A stretch of 42,461 nucleotides of DNA. Origin: Candidatus Poribacteria bacterium. Its GTDB lineage: Bacteria; Poribacteria; WGA-4E; WGA-3G. Below are positions 1 through 9,164 of this stretch, one piece after another. The notes beneath the pieces are model-generated. The model had not been told where the DNA came from. It saw only the letters and a program-made list of their open reading frames with translations, and did not search any database. Positions within the stretch are counted from its first letter, which is position 1; every line of letters starts with the position of its first letter. The stretch spans positions 1 to 42,461 of the forward strand of contig JAPPES010000037.1 in assembly GCA_028824125.1 (NCBI GenBank), given 5' to 3'. The position numbers were made by a program, and so were the translations under genes.

Positions 1-279
1 AACTTCAGACCTTGGTGTTATGACAAACATTTCGATTAAACTTATATAATGTCTAAACATTGGCGCGTTAGCACACTCAGTTTTATCTTCGCAATATTCA
101 ACCATCTTTTCCTAATCGGGCAAACGCGCCACGTGGTAAACAGAGCGCGTGTTCTGGTAAAGGGTTTTCTTCTAAACTTCGGATACCATTTCTAAATGAT
201 AATGTTTCATTACTAATTGGAAGAACCCCTAAGTCCCCCTTATCAAAGAGGCTTTAGAGGAAATGCTTAAGACCTACAA
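1..279. other. gene-free left edge
   Basis: No start-anchored reading frame of convincing composition is seen here. It lies downstream of the leftward outer-membrane protein gene. Around positions 222-262 there is a C-rich then G-rich stretch resembling a partial dispersed repeat, but no stem followed by a T-run, so no terminator is called. Confidence 0.4.
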
Positions 280-3200
280 TTAAAGTTCCGCACTAACGGT
301 CATTTCTAAGCGGTGTTCAGGTGTGCGCTGCTTTGTTGAAAGCAAACGGTAATTAAGCCGAAACAGCAGATCGGTAAATTTACGTAATCTATAATCCGCT
401 GTTGCACGGACTTCATGGCTAACGCCTTCATAAAAGTAGTATTGTGCAAAAGGGACACCACCATGACTTTTGCCGTAGCCGAGTTTGTGGTTTACATAGA
501 TACGCCCTTTACCGAATATACTATAAGTAATACTATTTTCGAACGAGAAGGTGCGCGTCTTGGCAGTAGACTCTTCGTCAAGTTGTTCAATATCAGTTGT
601 GCGGTTGTATCCGCTGGTGCCACTCCACCGGACCGCGCGGCTCAGTTCATACTGAAGTTTCAATTCCGTTATCTGCTCAAATTGGCGTAAGTCAGAGATC
701 GGTGTTGGTAAAAATTCGTTAACGCTTTCCATAGTTTCAGATTCAAGAAATCCAGGGGCTTCAAAATGGAGTTGGCTATACTTCTCAGTTTCTTTGCGCT
801 GCTCCCAGTTCGCACCAATTGAGAAACGTTGCGTTGGATTGACTGAAAAAGCCACATCCCACGTTCGGTAATTTCTCAACCGTTCCTGTGTGTTAATCCT
901 TCGATTGAGCGTGCGCCCTGTCCGCAGATTGACTTCAAAACTGAACAGCGGCGAAGGTGAAAATTCAATACGATGATGTTGGTTGACCCGACCAAAAAGC
1001 GTTTGTGAACCCTGTAGACTTTGAAGCAGATAGAGAGAGAGCATATCTTCCGCTTCCTGTTCCTCTGTTAACCACAAACGCATCTGGATTCTGAGTGCGT
1101 TTAAGAACCACGTCAATGGTTTTGGGCTTTCAACTTTCGGCTTTTGGCTATCAATGTTAGTAAGTGAGGAACGGGGACCTCGCCCTATGAAATCTGTTCT
1201 GGATTGTTGATTTCGGGCGCGGCGAGCAAAAAACTGGCGCGGTTGGAGTCGGAGTCGAAATGTAGCATCAACTGCTGTTGTCGGTTTGTCCCCTACATTC
1301 TGGTATCTTTTTATGTATGTTCCTTCCTCTGGGTCTTCCACATAACGTAAATCATCTAATTTGACGTAAGACCCTTCTCCGGGCTGGATTCTATACCCTG
1401 TGAGCGGATGAATGTCGGTGTAAATTTCGCGCCGTTGCGTTGTCAGTTTTTTATCTAATTCATAAGTAACCTCAACATCAATCGCGCGGCTGAAAGGCGT
1501 TAATTGGATTGTTGCATCCGCTAATTGTGTTGTTGTATCTGTGCTGAGATCCGAATGTGCTTTTAGCATACGGCGTGCAAGATTTGTTTTTATATTTACC
1601 CAGTTGCCTTGCTGTGAAAAGAGACCAACTTTCCAGGTTCGCGCCGTAGTAGCCCGCATCCAATCAGAAATACCCAAACTTTCACCATCAAGAGTCAATA
1701 GCGGTTCTTTGGCAAAAGCCCGTTCCAATTCGTAGCTTGTGTGGACAGATACCCATTTGAAATCAACTAAGTTGACACGTCCAGAAGTTCGGTTACGTCT
1801 GCGGTTGCGCGCAGCAGTGTAATCGTCAATTGAGGCAAACCGATCATAAGTACCGACAAATTCAAAAGGTGAAAGAAGATAGGATAGACTTCCCTCTTGC
1901 CTCAATTTTCGGAAATTTTCTGCTGTGCCTGTGGTCTCCTCATTTGTTTCTATAAGGGATGTGCTACGATAATCATTCCAGCGGAGATTCGGGAATTTTG
2001 CCAGGATAGAAGTTTTTTCTGTCGGAGTCTTTCGGGAAAGTTCGCTTTCCACAGGCCTCGATCTCCGCACATCGTCAATGTGATATTGCGAGGAGGGTCG
2101 AAATAGATTTTCAGTTTGCTGAGATATAGGTGAAAAAACATTGCTCCTACTTGAACGCGGTGTAAAATTTGCGCCCCAATTGAGATTATTGCGGTGTGTT
2201 GTTTGTCCTTCCGCTGCCGCTTCAATTGTTCTACCGCCCCCTAAATCAAATCGTAGCCACTGATATGGCAGTAGCTTGAAGTCAAGATTTAACGTTCGTT
2301 CATCGGACGCTTGCAGGATAGAAGTAGAATCCAACAGAAACACGTCCTCAAATCCTTCTGTCGCGTATTGTGTTCCGTAACGATTGCGAGTTCTATTACT
2401 AGGGGACGCGCCAACAGGTAAAAAACCGGCATCCATAGATCGCACGTCAATATTTCCTATTAGTTGTGGACGCAGCGTGTTAGACCATGTTGGAAAGTCC
2501 CAATTTGTGTAGCCGATTAATTTCCAAGCTTGGTTTGTGTCTTTCCTGTCTACAGTAGAATAGGTGTTTCTATCAACTGCACTAAAAGCGATTTCTCCAT
2601 CAATCCATGTCTGTTCGGCAAAATTCAGGCGACTCTCTAATCCCCATACTGTATGTTTCTGTGGTGGTGTAAGGAGGAATCCATCTCCATCCGGATCCAA
2701 CATATTTTGACGGAGTGCGTCCAGATCCTCATCATCAAAAAGCACTAAAGCCTGATCAGGATCATCTAAATCTGCTTCCACAGCGTAAGATGCGCCAAGC
2801 GATAACCATTCCCCTGGAAACATGAAAACGTTATTGATACCGTATAGATTTTGTTGATATGCCCGGTCTTCAGGAATATATTCAAAGTCAACACGAATTA
2901 CATCGTTACTTGTTATGAGATGCTTGCTGTTGAATTCAATGATTGGATCGCCGTATTCACGGATAATATAATCGTTGTTTTCGCCGCGCCGCATCTTCTC
3001 ACCGTTCAGCCAAACAATTTCACTCCCCGCTTTAACGATAACAAACTGATTGTCCACATCAAGCCGATATTCACTGCGCCCCTCCTGACCACGAATCACT
3101 TTGCTTGTGGATTGTCCCTTTGGCAGCGCGCTTGGGATGAGATGGAATTTGGTTCTCTCAAAATTACCTTCAATTTTGACTCCTTCTAATGCACGCGGGA

Positions 3201-3975
3201 AAAATATAAACTCTGACGGGCCTAAGGAGGCGTCAAAATCACCTAATGTACCTGTCACGTTTGGATGCATTATCCGAATTAACTTCTGATTGATGTCCTG
3301 AATATCCTCTGTCATTCCCTCTGGTTGAATAGGTAAATCTTGGTCGGAGAGCATTGCAAGCACCTCAATGTTATCTGATACGTTGCCTCGGACATTGATA
3401 CGAAATTCTTGATTCTGTGACAGTGCGCGGCCGCTACCGACAGAAATGCCAAACGTTCGACTACCAGAATATTCTAACTGTGAAGATGGCGTTGCAGCAG
3501 ATGTGTCGGGGACTGTGGGTCGGGTTTCTAAATCAGAAGAAACATCTGGACTTGGTATAGATTCTAATTCCACATCAAGTGGTGTTCCGTAGAGGTCCCG
3601 CTTATATATCTTTAGGAAAGTGAAGGGGATTGAACGATAGGTGATTGACCATGTTACGTCTTTCTGTGCTATGACTGATTTTTCGAAGGTAATCTTACCT
3701 GATGAATAGTCAATCTGGTAATCTTCCTCTTTAACGAGTTTCTGCCCATCATTACTCGTTATTTGTTCACTATTCGGAAAGATAGGTGGATATTTAACTG
3801 TCCACTCCGCGCTGTCTGTTTCTAATCGAAAATTTTCTACCTTCTCAATTATAGAGAATGCGGGAAGTTTAAGTGACGGATTCTGCTGTGGGTCTTGCGT
3901 TTGTGCATCTGAAAGAAAAAGGAAGCAGAAAAAAAATGAAGGGATGGAAAGTAGGATTTGTATATGCTTTGCCAT
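280..3975 (-). CDS. very large secreted outer-membrane beta-barrel-like protein
   Basis: A protein of about 1231 residues. The start chosen is the ATG at 3975 (MAKHIQILL...), because GGAAAGGTAGAAGG lies directly upstream and a signal peptide ending near SDAQ follows; the longer frame from 4038 would overlap the upstream gene and adds a basic tail before the signal. The N-terminal ~120 residues look like a small beta-sandwich. After about residue 170 the protein is dominated by alternating polar/hydrophobic strands rich in Arg, Tyr, Trp and Asn, as in large outer-membrane barrels. Segments such as SGSRTFGISVGSGRAL and LEGVKIEGNF recall the SprA-like family of large surface proteins, but this is family-level resemblance only. 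It is the last gene of the leftward run beginning at galK. Function is unknown; a surface structure or export channel is plausible. Confidence 0.7.
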   Translation of the reverse strand: MAKHIQILLSIPSFFFCFLFLSDAQTQDPQQNPSLKLPAFSIIEKVENFRLETDSAEWTVKYPPIFPNSEQITSNDGQKLVKEEDYQIDYSSGKITFEKSVIAQKDVTWSITYRSIPFTFLKIYKRDLYGTPLDVELESIPSPDVSSDLETRPTVPDTSAATPSSQLEYSGSRTFGISVGSGRALSQNQEFRINVRGNVSDNIEVLAMLSDQDLPIQPEGMTEDIQDINQKLIRIMHPNVTGTLGDFDASLGPSEFIFFPRALEGVKIEGNFERTKFHLIPSALPKGQSTSKVIRGQEGRSEYRLDVDNQFVIVKAGSEIVWLNGEKMRRGENNDYIIREYGDPIIEFNSKHLITSNDVIRVDFEYIPEDRAYQQNLYGINNVFMFPGEWLSLGASYAVEADLDDPDQALVLFDDEDLDALRQNMLDPDGDGFLLTPPQKHTVWGLESRLNFAEQTWIDGEIAFSAVDRNTYSTVDRKDTNQAWKLIGYTNWDFPTWSNTLRPQLIGNIDVRSMDAGFLPVGASPSNRTRNRYGTQYATEGFEDVFLLDSTSILQASDERTLNLDFKLLPYQWLRFDLGGGRTIEAAAEGQTTHRNNLNWGANFTPRSSRSNVFSPISQQTENLFRPSSQYHIDDVRRSRPVESELSRKTPTEKTSILAKFPNLRWNDYRSTSLIETNEETTGTAENFRKLRQEGSLSYLLSPFEFVGTYDRFASIDDYTAARNRRRNRTSGRVNLVDFKWVSVHTSYELERAFAKEPLLTLDGESLGISDWMRATTARTWKVGLFSQQGNWVNIKTNLARRMLKAHSDLSTDTTTQLADATIQLTPFSRAIDVEVTYELDKKLTTQRREIYTDIHPLTGYRIQPGEGSYVKLDDLRYVEDPEEGTYIKRYQNVGDKPTTAVDATFRLRLQPRQFFARRARNQQSRTDFIGRGPRSSLTNIDSQKPKVESPKPLTWFLNALRIQMRLWLTEEQEAEDMLSLYLLQSLQGSQTLFGRVNQHHRIEFSPSPLFSFEVNLRTGRTLNRRINTQERLRNYRTWDVAFSVNPTQRFSIGANWEQRKETEKYSQLHFEAPGFLESETMESVNEFLPTPISDLRQFEQITELKLQYELSRAVRWSGTSGYNRTTDIEQLDEESTAKTRTFSFENSITYSIFGKGRIYVNHKLGYGKSHGGVPFAQYYFYEGVSHEVRATADYRLRKFTDLLFRLNYRLLSTKQRTPEHRLEMTVSAEL

Positions 3976-4018
3976 CCTTCTACCTTTCCATTTTTGAATC
4001 CTTTCATTACCGTTTTTG

Positions 4019-5170
4019 CTATTCCGCTTTCTTTGCATCTGATTTGAATATCACCTGAAAAACTTTAATATTTCCTGCATCTGTGTCGCTCACAAAAACC
4101 TGTCCTCTCTGTGAAACAGCAATCCCACAAGGATTCAACAACGTTTTTACAGTGAATTCTATGACAGCGCGCCCTTCTGGGGTAAAAATCTGAATCCGTC
4201 TATTTCCACTGTCTGTGACATACAAATAGTTCCAAGCGTCAACGGCAAGTCTTTTCGGTTCTCGGAACTGTCCGAGCGCACTCCCCTTCTCACCCCATGT
4301 TCGAATTGGATTCCCACTAAAATCGTAACACTTAATACTGTGATTACCAGTATCCACTATGTACACAGTGCCGTGTGGATTTACAGCAAGGTCGGTTGGA
4401 TTCCAAAATTGTTCTCGACTGCTCCCAAAGCTTCCCATAGTAAGAATAGGCGCGAGGTTTCTACTAAATTGGACCCAGCGATGATTACGGGTGTCAACTA
4501 CAAAAACTTCACCGTTCCGACCAAGACTGATACCCTCAGGGGCGTCAAATTCAAAGTCTTGGGAATTAGTCATAAGTGGATAAAAAATGCGGTGCACCAG
4601 ATTGCAATACTGGACTCGATTATTGCCTGTATCCACAACATAAAGCGTATCTAAACTGAGTGCCACGTCATTAGGAAAGTCAAACTCACCGTCACGCCAT
4701 CCATAACTACCGAATTCAGCAACAAAGTGTCCATTACTGTCAATAACTTGCACGCGGTTGTTCCCTGCGTCTGCTACGTAAAGCTGCCCATAAGCATCTA
4801 TAATTAGACCCATAGGCATCAAAAATTCACCAGCTCCTTGCCCTGCTCTACCGATGGTCTTAACGTAGCTGACACCTAATATTGGAGGGGCTTCGCGCAC
4901 CCGAATTGAAGGCACGGCATCTACATTGGGAGATATCGGAAGATGCAGCGCATCTGGACTACTCGGTTCAGGCACAGTACAACTTGCATAGCATAGGAGA
5001 GAAATACAGATGAGAACAGCCCCATGGCGGGCTAACTTGACTGAAGTACTGCAAATAAAAAAGAGAAAGGAATTTGAGAAGCGATCTCCTGGATCCCGTC
5101 TTGGGAGTGTTAATTTGACATTAACCCCGCTGTACTTTAAACTTGAAAACAAACGTCGTCTGCTGATCAT
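4019..5170 (-). CDS. NHL-repeat beta-propeller protein, probably exported
   Basis: A 383-residue protein with at least five NHL repeats from about residue 105 to the end. The recurring pattern is GQLYVADAGNNRVQVID, separated by G-GxGxGxF-xPxG linkers, as expected of a six-bladed propeller. NHL propellers usually bind proteins, RNA or carbohydrate and have no catalysis of their own. A hydrophobic stretch near residues 51-61 followed by YASC is a poor lipobox, so membrane anchoring is uncertain. The ATG at 5170 lies inside the end of the upstream lipoprotein gene (50 bp overlap) and has only a weak ribosome site. No better ATG, GTG or TTG precedes the hydrophobic stretch, so the start is uncertain. 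The outer-membrane gene follows about 43 bp downstream, suggesting co-transcription and a shared envelope role. Confidence 0.75.
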   Translation of the reverse strand: MISRRRLFSSLKYSGVNVKLTLPRRDPGDRFSNSFLFFICSTSVKLARHGAVLICISLLCYASCTVPEPSSPDALHLPISPNVDAVPSIRVREAPPILGVSYVKTIGRAGQGAGEFLMPMGLIIDAYGQLYVADAGNNRVQVIDSNGHFVAEFGSYGWRDGEFDFPNDVALSLDTLYVVDTGNNRVQYCNLVHRIFYPLMTNSQDFEFDAPEGISLGRNGEVFVVDTRNHRWVQFSRNLAPILTMGSFGSSREQFWNPTDLAVNPHGTVYIVDTGNHSIKCYDFSGNPIRTWGEKGSALGQFREPKRLAVDAWNYLYVTDSGNRRIQIFTPEGRAVIEFTVKTLLNPCGIAVSQRGQVFVSDTDAGNIKVFQVIFKSDAKKAE

Positions 5171-5798
5171 TGAATTCGCTCGTTACACCGGGGATAATAA
5201 TACGCAGGCTATTAGATTTGATACTGCGTTTTGGAAAATAGAGATAGAATAACGAACTGTTTTTCGGCATAACGTTCGTTTTCTTGTAATCGTCAGTTGG
5301 TAGAACAGCGTGTCCCCCTTGCACACGAATAGTCTTGTCATATCGGAAAACATCTGCTCCGAACTCAGGCGGCAACTTTGGTTTAAAATTTTTTCCGAAA
5401 TAAAATGAATGCTGCGACCTATCTATTTGTTTTACAATATTGCCTGCTTGATCCAACATCCGACAATCCTCTTTTTTATAACTGATCCAGTGGTTTGTTT
5501 TGTTGTAAACAAGAACCCCAAACGCATCAGCCTTTTTCACATCATTGAGTGCCACCGTCATTACGACTATCCCGTTTTCTACATAAATAACAGTGCCTGT
5601 CTGTGGTGTAATTGTTGCATCCGGATCAAAAACCGGAACTATGCGCTCTGGTCGAAATATATTCACGAGTCCATCCCGCATTTTTGCACATCCAGTTACA
5701 GATATAAAGAGTGCAAACATCACTAAAATTTGACAAGTCCGCACCCAAATCAAAGATGAATTTTGTTTGGTATTTGTCGAATCACCGAAAAATCTCAT
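5121..5798 (-). CDS. hypothetical lipoprotein
   Basis: About 225 residues with an N-terminal hydrophobic segment and a clear lipobox (FISVTGC), so a lipid-anchored envelope protein is expected. The rest is beta-rich (TGTVIYVENGIVVMTVAL, then a second sandwich-like half) with no catalytic motif I recognise. The start at 5798 is preferred because AGGAG sits 10 bases upstream; the ATG at 5807 is only one base from that site. It begins 27 bp after the ROK kinase stop, and its 3' end overlaps the NHL gene, consistent with translational coupling. A surface-accessory role with the NHL and barrel proteins is inference only. Confidence 0.65.
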   Translation of the reverse strand: MRFFGDSTNTKQNSSLIWVRTCQILVMFALFISVTGCAKMRDGLVNIFRPERIVPVFDPDATITPQTGTVIYVENGIVVMTVALNDVKKADAFGVLVYNKTNHWISYKKEDCRMLDQAGNIVKQIDRSQHSFYFGKNFKPKLPPEFGADVFRYDKTIRVQGGHAVLPTDDYKKTNVMPKNSSLFYLYFPKRSIKSNSLRIIIPGVTSEFNDQQTTFVFKFKVQRG

Positions 5799-5825
5799 TA
5801 AAAACATGCTCCTTTTTGTTCGTTA

Positions 5826-6773
5826 TCAGTTGTATACCAGCATTGCAGCGCCAACGAGTCCCGCGTCGTTTCCCAATTTCGCTGGAACAATTTCCATATC
5901 GCCAGGGATGTCCATTGCTCGTTTCGTAAATTCCTCACGAATATGTTGAAAGAGTAGGTTTTCCCCTGCTGCAGCGATCCCACCACCAATGATAGCAATT
6001 TGCGGGTTAAGGATATGTGCTATAGATGTCAACGCAATACCGATATATCTGCCAGTTTCCGAAAAAATATCGCGTGCAAGTTCATCTCCTGCAGTTGCGG
6101 CTTCTGCGATCTGCTTCGGAGTCAATATTCCAGAATCCAAACAGGTTTTCCTACCGTCTGCTATCTGCTGTTGTGCCCGTTCTACAATATGCCTCGCGCC
6201 AGCGTAAGCCTCAAGACAACCGTGATTACCACATCCGCACTTGCGACCATTCGGTTGCACCACTGTATGTCCTAATTCGCCTGCTGTATTCCAACTCCCA
6301 TGATAGACTTTTCTGTTGATAACAACACCACCGCCAACACCTGTGCCGAGTGTGAGTCCTACGACATTTTCATAACCGACACCCGCACCGTGATGCAGTT
6401 CACCTAACACCATCACATTGACATCGTTGTCAATATAGAGTGGTAGGTCTAAATCGCCAAGTTCTGCAGTAACATAATTCAATAACGGGATATCGCTCCA
6501 TCCGGGAAAGTTCGGTGAAAAGTGAACAACGCCACTCTCAGCGATGATGAGTCCTGGTGCCCCTAAGCCAATACCGACAATTTCCTTTTCGTCTTGCTTT
6601 TCTGCTATTTCAATAACTTGATAGATTGTTTGTGCAATACTTGCTGCTATTGCTTTTGCGCCATCATTTACATGAGTAGAAACGACTGTACGGCACGAAA
6701 GTTTACCATCTGCCCCCAACAAACCTGCTTTAATATGAGTTCCACCGAGATCAATTCCTATGCTATATTTCAT
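5826..6773 (-). CDS. ROK-family sugar kinase (glucokinase-like)
   Basis: About 315 residues. It opens with the phosphate-1 motif IGIDLGGTHIKAG and carries the ROK zinc signature CGCGNHGCLEAYAGA in the middle, followed by the adenosine-side motif IIGGGIAAAG near the C-terminus. ROK kinases phosphorylate glucose, fructose, N-acetylglucosamine or similar sugars with ATP in the cytoplasm. The ATG at 6773 is chosen because the fold starts there; a GTG at 6812 would add 13 non-conserved residues and has GAAGGT too close. It lies directly after galK, which suggests a sugar-salvage pair, for example glucose and galactose from a beta-galactoside, but the exact substrate cannot be read from sequence. 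Confidence 0.9.
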   Translation of the reverse strand: MKYSIGIDLGGTHIKAGLLGADGKLSCRTVVSTHVNDGAKAIAASIAQTIYQVIEIAEKQDEKEIVGIGLGAPGLIIAESGVVHFSPNFPGWSDIPLLNYVTAELGDLDLPLYIDNDVNVMVLGELHHGAGVGYENVVGLTLGTGVGGGVVINRKVYHGSWNTAGELGHTVVQPNGRKCGCGNHGCLEAYAGARHIVERAQQQIADGRKTCLDSGILTPKQIAEAATAGDELARDIFSETGRYIGIALTSIAHILNPQIAIIGGGIAAAGENLLFQHIREEFTKRAMDIPGDMEIVPAKLGNDAGLVGAAMLVYN

Positions 6774-6848
6774 TTTCAAAAGGCTGTCAGTATTCGACTT
6801 TCGGAAAATCACACCTTCAGCTGCAGATTGATGACTGCCGATAATCTC

Positions 6849-8099
6849 CTAACTATGAGAATTCCATTTGATACGTGCGCCATCACCAACGTTGCATATA
6901 TATATGTCCGGTTCAATGCCGGTACGTTGCGTATATTCTTCCATTACCCGGTCCCGAAACGCCTCCACAGTGTCTTGGTAGACTAAATTCACTGTACATC
7001 CGCCAAAACCAGCTCCCGTCATCCTTGCGCCAATAACACCATCAATACTTTGTGCAATATCCGTGAGTATATTTAACTCATCACAACTGACTTCGTAAGC
7101 GTCACGTAGTCCTGCGTGCGAGGCATTCATGAGTTCGCCAAAGGTGTTTATATTTTTTTCTATGAGGGCATCTACAGCATTTAGCACTCGCGTGTTCTCT
7201 TCAACAACATATCTACACCTTTTTTGTGTGATCTGAGGTAGTTCTGCTTCATATTTTTTGAATTCCGCTAACGTTACATCTCTAAGTGAGGTAATAGCAG
7301 GCATCCACTGCTGTAAAATCTCAACACCTTTTTCACATTCAGCACGCCGCTTATTATACTCTGAAGACGCCAGTTCACGTTTGACGTTAGTGTTACAGAT
7401 TACGATGAGAATATCGGTTAAGTTGAGCGGGATCTGTTTGTATTCAAGGGAACGGCAATCTAAAAACAGCGCGTGGTCTGCTTTTCCTAATAATGAGATA
7501 GATTGGTCCATAATGCCACAGTTGACACCAGCAAATTCATTTTCTGCACGTTGACATAGTGCTGCTAATTCCATCGGTGGGAGTTGGATCAATTCAATCT
7601 CATTATTGGAATTTATACCCGTGTTTGCTACTTCTAAGCCACATGCGCCTAAAAAAGCGAGTGCTGATGCAACTTCAAGCGCAGCAGATGAACTGAGTCC
7701 AGCACTAATCGGAACGTTTCCAGTAATTACAGCAGACATGCCGTTCAACGTGTGATCACTTTTTTTTAAGACCTGTTCTTGTAAGAAATGTGCAACACCC
7801 CTCAGATAATTGCCCCACGGAGGCGTCTTTGCGTCCGCAATTGCCTCCAAATTGAAGGTGCACGTCTCAGCCATATCTAAAGCGTGGAGATGCACTTCTC
7901 GGTCAGAACGTTTGCTGGCGGCAATGTGGAGATATTTGTCAATAGCGACAGGAAAAACAAAACCGTCGTTGTAATCTGTATGCTCACCGATGAGGTTAAC
8001 CCTTCCTGGTGCAGATACAATGAATTCTGGCGGATGACCGAAATGTTCGTTAAATTTTTCCTTCAATCTATCGCTTAGAATTACTTCTTCTTGTATCAT
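6849..8099 (-). CDS. galK: galactokinase
   Basis: A 416-residue GHMP-family kinase that makes galactose-1-phosphate from galactose and ATP (Leloir pathway). The galactokinase signature GRVNLIGEHTDYNDG is near residues 32-46, the GHMP ATP-binding loop GLSSSAAL is in the middle (preceded by NVPISA), and the C-terminal GARMTGAGFGGC motif is present. Length is usual to slightly long for the family, with an acidic insertion after FLGACGLEV. The start ATG at 8099 has GGAAGGTATAGG just upstream. It begins the leftward run with the ROK kinase 75 bp downstream. galT and galE are not in the window. Confidence 0.95.
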   Translation of the reverse strand: MIQEEVILSDRLKEKFNEHFGHPPEFIVSAPGRVNLIGEHTDYNDGFVFPVAIDKYLHIAASKRSDREVHLHALDMAETCTFNLEAIADAKTPPWGNYLRGVAHFLQEQVLKKSDHTLNGMSAVITGNVPISAGLSSSAALEVASALAFLGACGLEVANTGINSNNEIELIQLPPMELAALCQRAENEFAGVNCGIMDQSISLLGKADHALFLDCRSLEYKQIPLNLTDILIVICNTNVKRELASSEYNKRRAECEKGVEILQQWMPAITSLRDVTLAEFKKYEAELPQITQKRCRYVVEENTRVLNAVDALIEKNINTFGELMNASHAGLRDAYEVSCDELNILTDIAQSIDGVIGARMTGAGFGGCTVNLVYQDTVEAFRDRVMEEYTQRTGIEPDIYICNVGDGARIKWNSHS

Positions 8100-8175
8100 C
8101 CTATACCTTCCATCTTTATAGCGAAATCCACAATTACCTGGACATTGACGAGGTTAGAAAGAAATCAACGGTATG

Positions 8176-8212
8176 AATCATGGCGAATACGCATAAGGTA
8201 TTCGCCATGATT
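8176..8212. repeat. REP-like hairpin (CAACGGTATGAAT family)
   Basis: Perfect 15-bp inverted repeat, arms 8176-8190 and 8198-8212 (AATCATGGCGAATAC), loop of 7. It is preceded by AAATCAACGGTATGAAT and followed by CCCCGCCT. The same words recur at 14620-14730 and 42410-42450. It sits between the AccD-like gene and galK and may act as a transcription end or mRNA-stability element. Confidence 0.8.
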
Positions 8213-8332
8213 CCCCGCCTCGCCAGCGTTATGGTGTAAGGATTGTTGTTCATTGAAATGTAAATATATTTTCCGATTTTACTATAAATCATAGCTGTTT
8301 GTAGGTGGAATTTGTGATGTGTTCGGTTATGC

Positions 8333-9094
8333 TCAATCAACTGTCGGAGTAGACGTAAAAAACTTCAACAACCGCGCTAACACTGTGTGCAATTCCAGAC
8401 GTGGAATATAGCAATCTACACTAATGTCTGGGGTGCTTGAGTTCAGTTCACGATTTTTTTCAGGCAGGAGCTGTTCTTCAGGAGCATGTAAAGCAGGTTG
8501 TGCTTGGAATCGAGGTGCATTTTCCGATCGTGATGCACATTCTGCTATAACGATTTCACCAACAGGAAGGTGTGGGGCAAACTGTCCAATACTTGTTTCA
8601 GTCAAAATAGTTAGGTGTGGAAGTGATTTTTCCGCTAATTCTTCTAACTGTAGCAGCAGCGGCACAATTTCAGAAAAGGAGATTTGTACATCAATTGGAC
8701 TTGCAGCGCAAACAGAAAGCAGTGGGATTGATTTATTCAACGCACATGTAATCGCTTCAGAAAACACCGTTAAATGTTGTTGTAGTAGGGAAGACTCAGG
8801 ATTCAAAATAAACAGGCTGACTGGATATCCTGTAATGTTTTCCTCAATAGCGAGGACATCATTTGTAGGGTCAATGGTTTCGCTTGAAAGTGCATCTGTA
8901 GTATTAAGCGTGTCGTCCCCTATAAGAAGTTTCAGACGATTTTCAATCGATAAACAAAATAATTCCTTGCACTTCGGACATGTAAAACCGTTCCGTTCTA
9001 ATTCTCCTCGGAAAGACACCTCATTACACTGTGTGCATTTGTGCCATAAACCGATACTTTCGTCTGCAACTTCGGCGTTTCGCGTAGTTTCCAT
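8333..9094 (-). CDS. AccD-like protein (carboxyltransferase beta fold) lacking catalytic motifs
   Basis: A 253-residue protein whose first 60 residues match AccD, the beta subunit of acetyl-CoA carboxylase. The zinc ribbon has C20-x2-C23-x15-C39-x2-C42, the exact AccD spacing, followed by the usual SIENRLKLL segment. The remainder follows the AccD order: a short strand (ITGYPVSLFIL), a helix (FSEAITCALNKSIPLLSV), a helix (LEELAEKSLPHLTILTE) and a final ETLARLL-like helix. However, the glycine-rich motifs that form the oxyanion holes are gone: GGSMG is replaced by SSLLQQ, GGARMQEG by AASPIDVQ, and GGVTAS by SIGQFA. Catalysis is therefore unlikely; a structural or regulatory role is inferred. 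It is also shorter than the usual ~285 residues. It ends the partner-switching cluster. ATG at 9094, weak ribosome site. Confidence 0.75.
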   Translation of the reverse strand: METTRNAEVADESIGLWHKCTQCNEVSFRGELERNGFTCPKCKELFCLSIENRLKLLIGDDTLNTTDALSSETIDPTNDVLAIEENITGYPVSLFILNPESSLLQQHLTVFSEAITCALNKSIPLLSVCAASPIDVQISFSEIVPLLLQLEELAEKSLPHLTILTETSIGQFAPHLPVGEIVIAECASRSENAPRFQAQPALHAPEEQLLPEKNRELNSSTPDISVDCYIPRLELHTVLARLLKFFTSTPTVD

Positions 9095-9164
9095 ATTCTA
9101 ATCCATTGGGGTTTGTAAACGTGCAATCTATGCATGGTCGGCATAAATTTAGTAATAATTAACG

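Noticed and set aside
3976..4038. Longer N-terminus of the outer-membrane protein
   Set aside because: It would overlap the NHL gene, places 21 basic residues before the signal peptide, and lacks the ribosome site present at 3975.
8134..8340. 68-residue frame between the AccD-like gene and galK
   Set aside because: It runs through the 8176-8212 hairpin repeat, has no ribosome site and overlaps the end of the AccD-like gene; composition is not protein-like.
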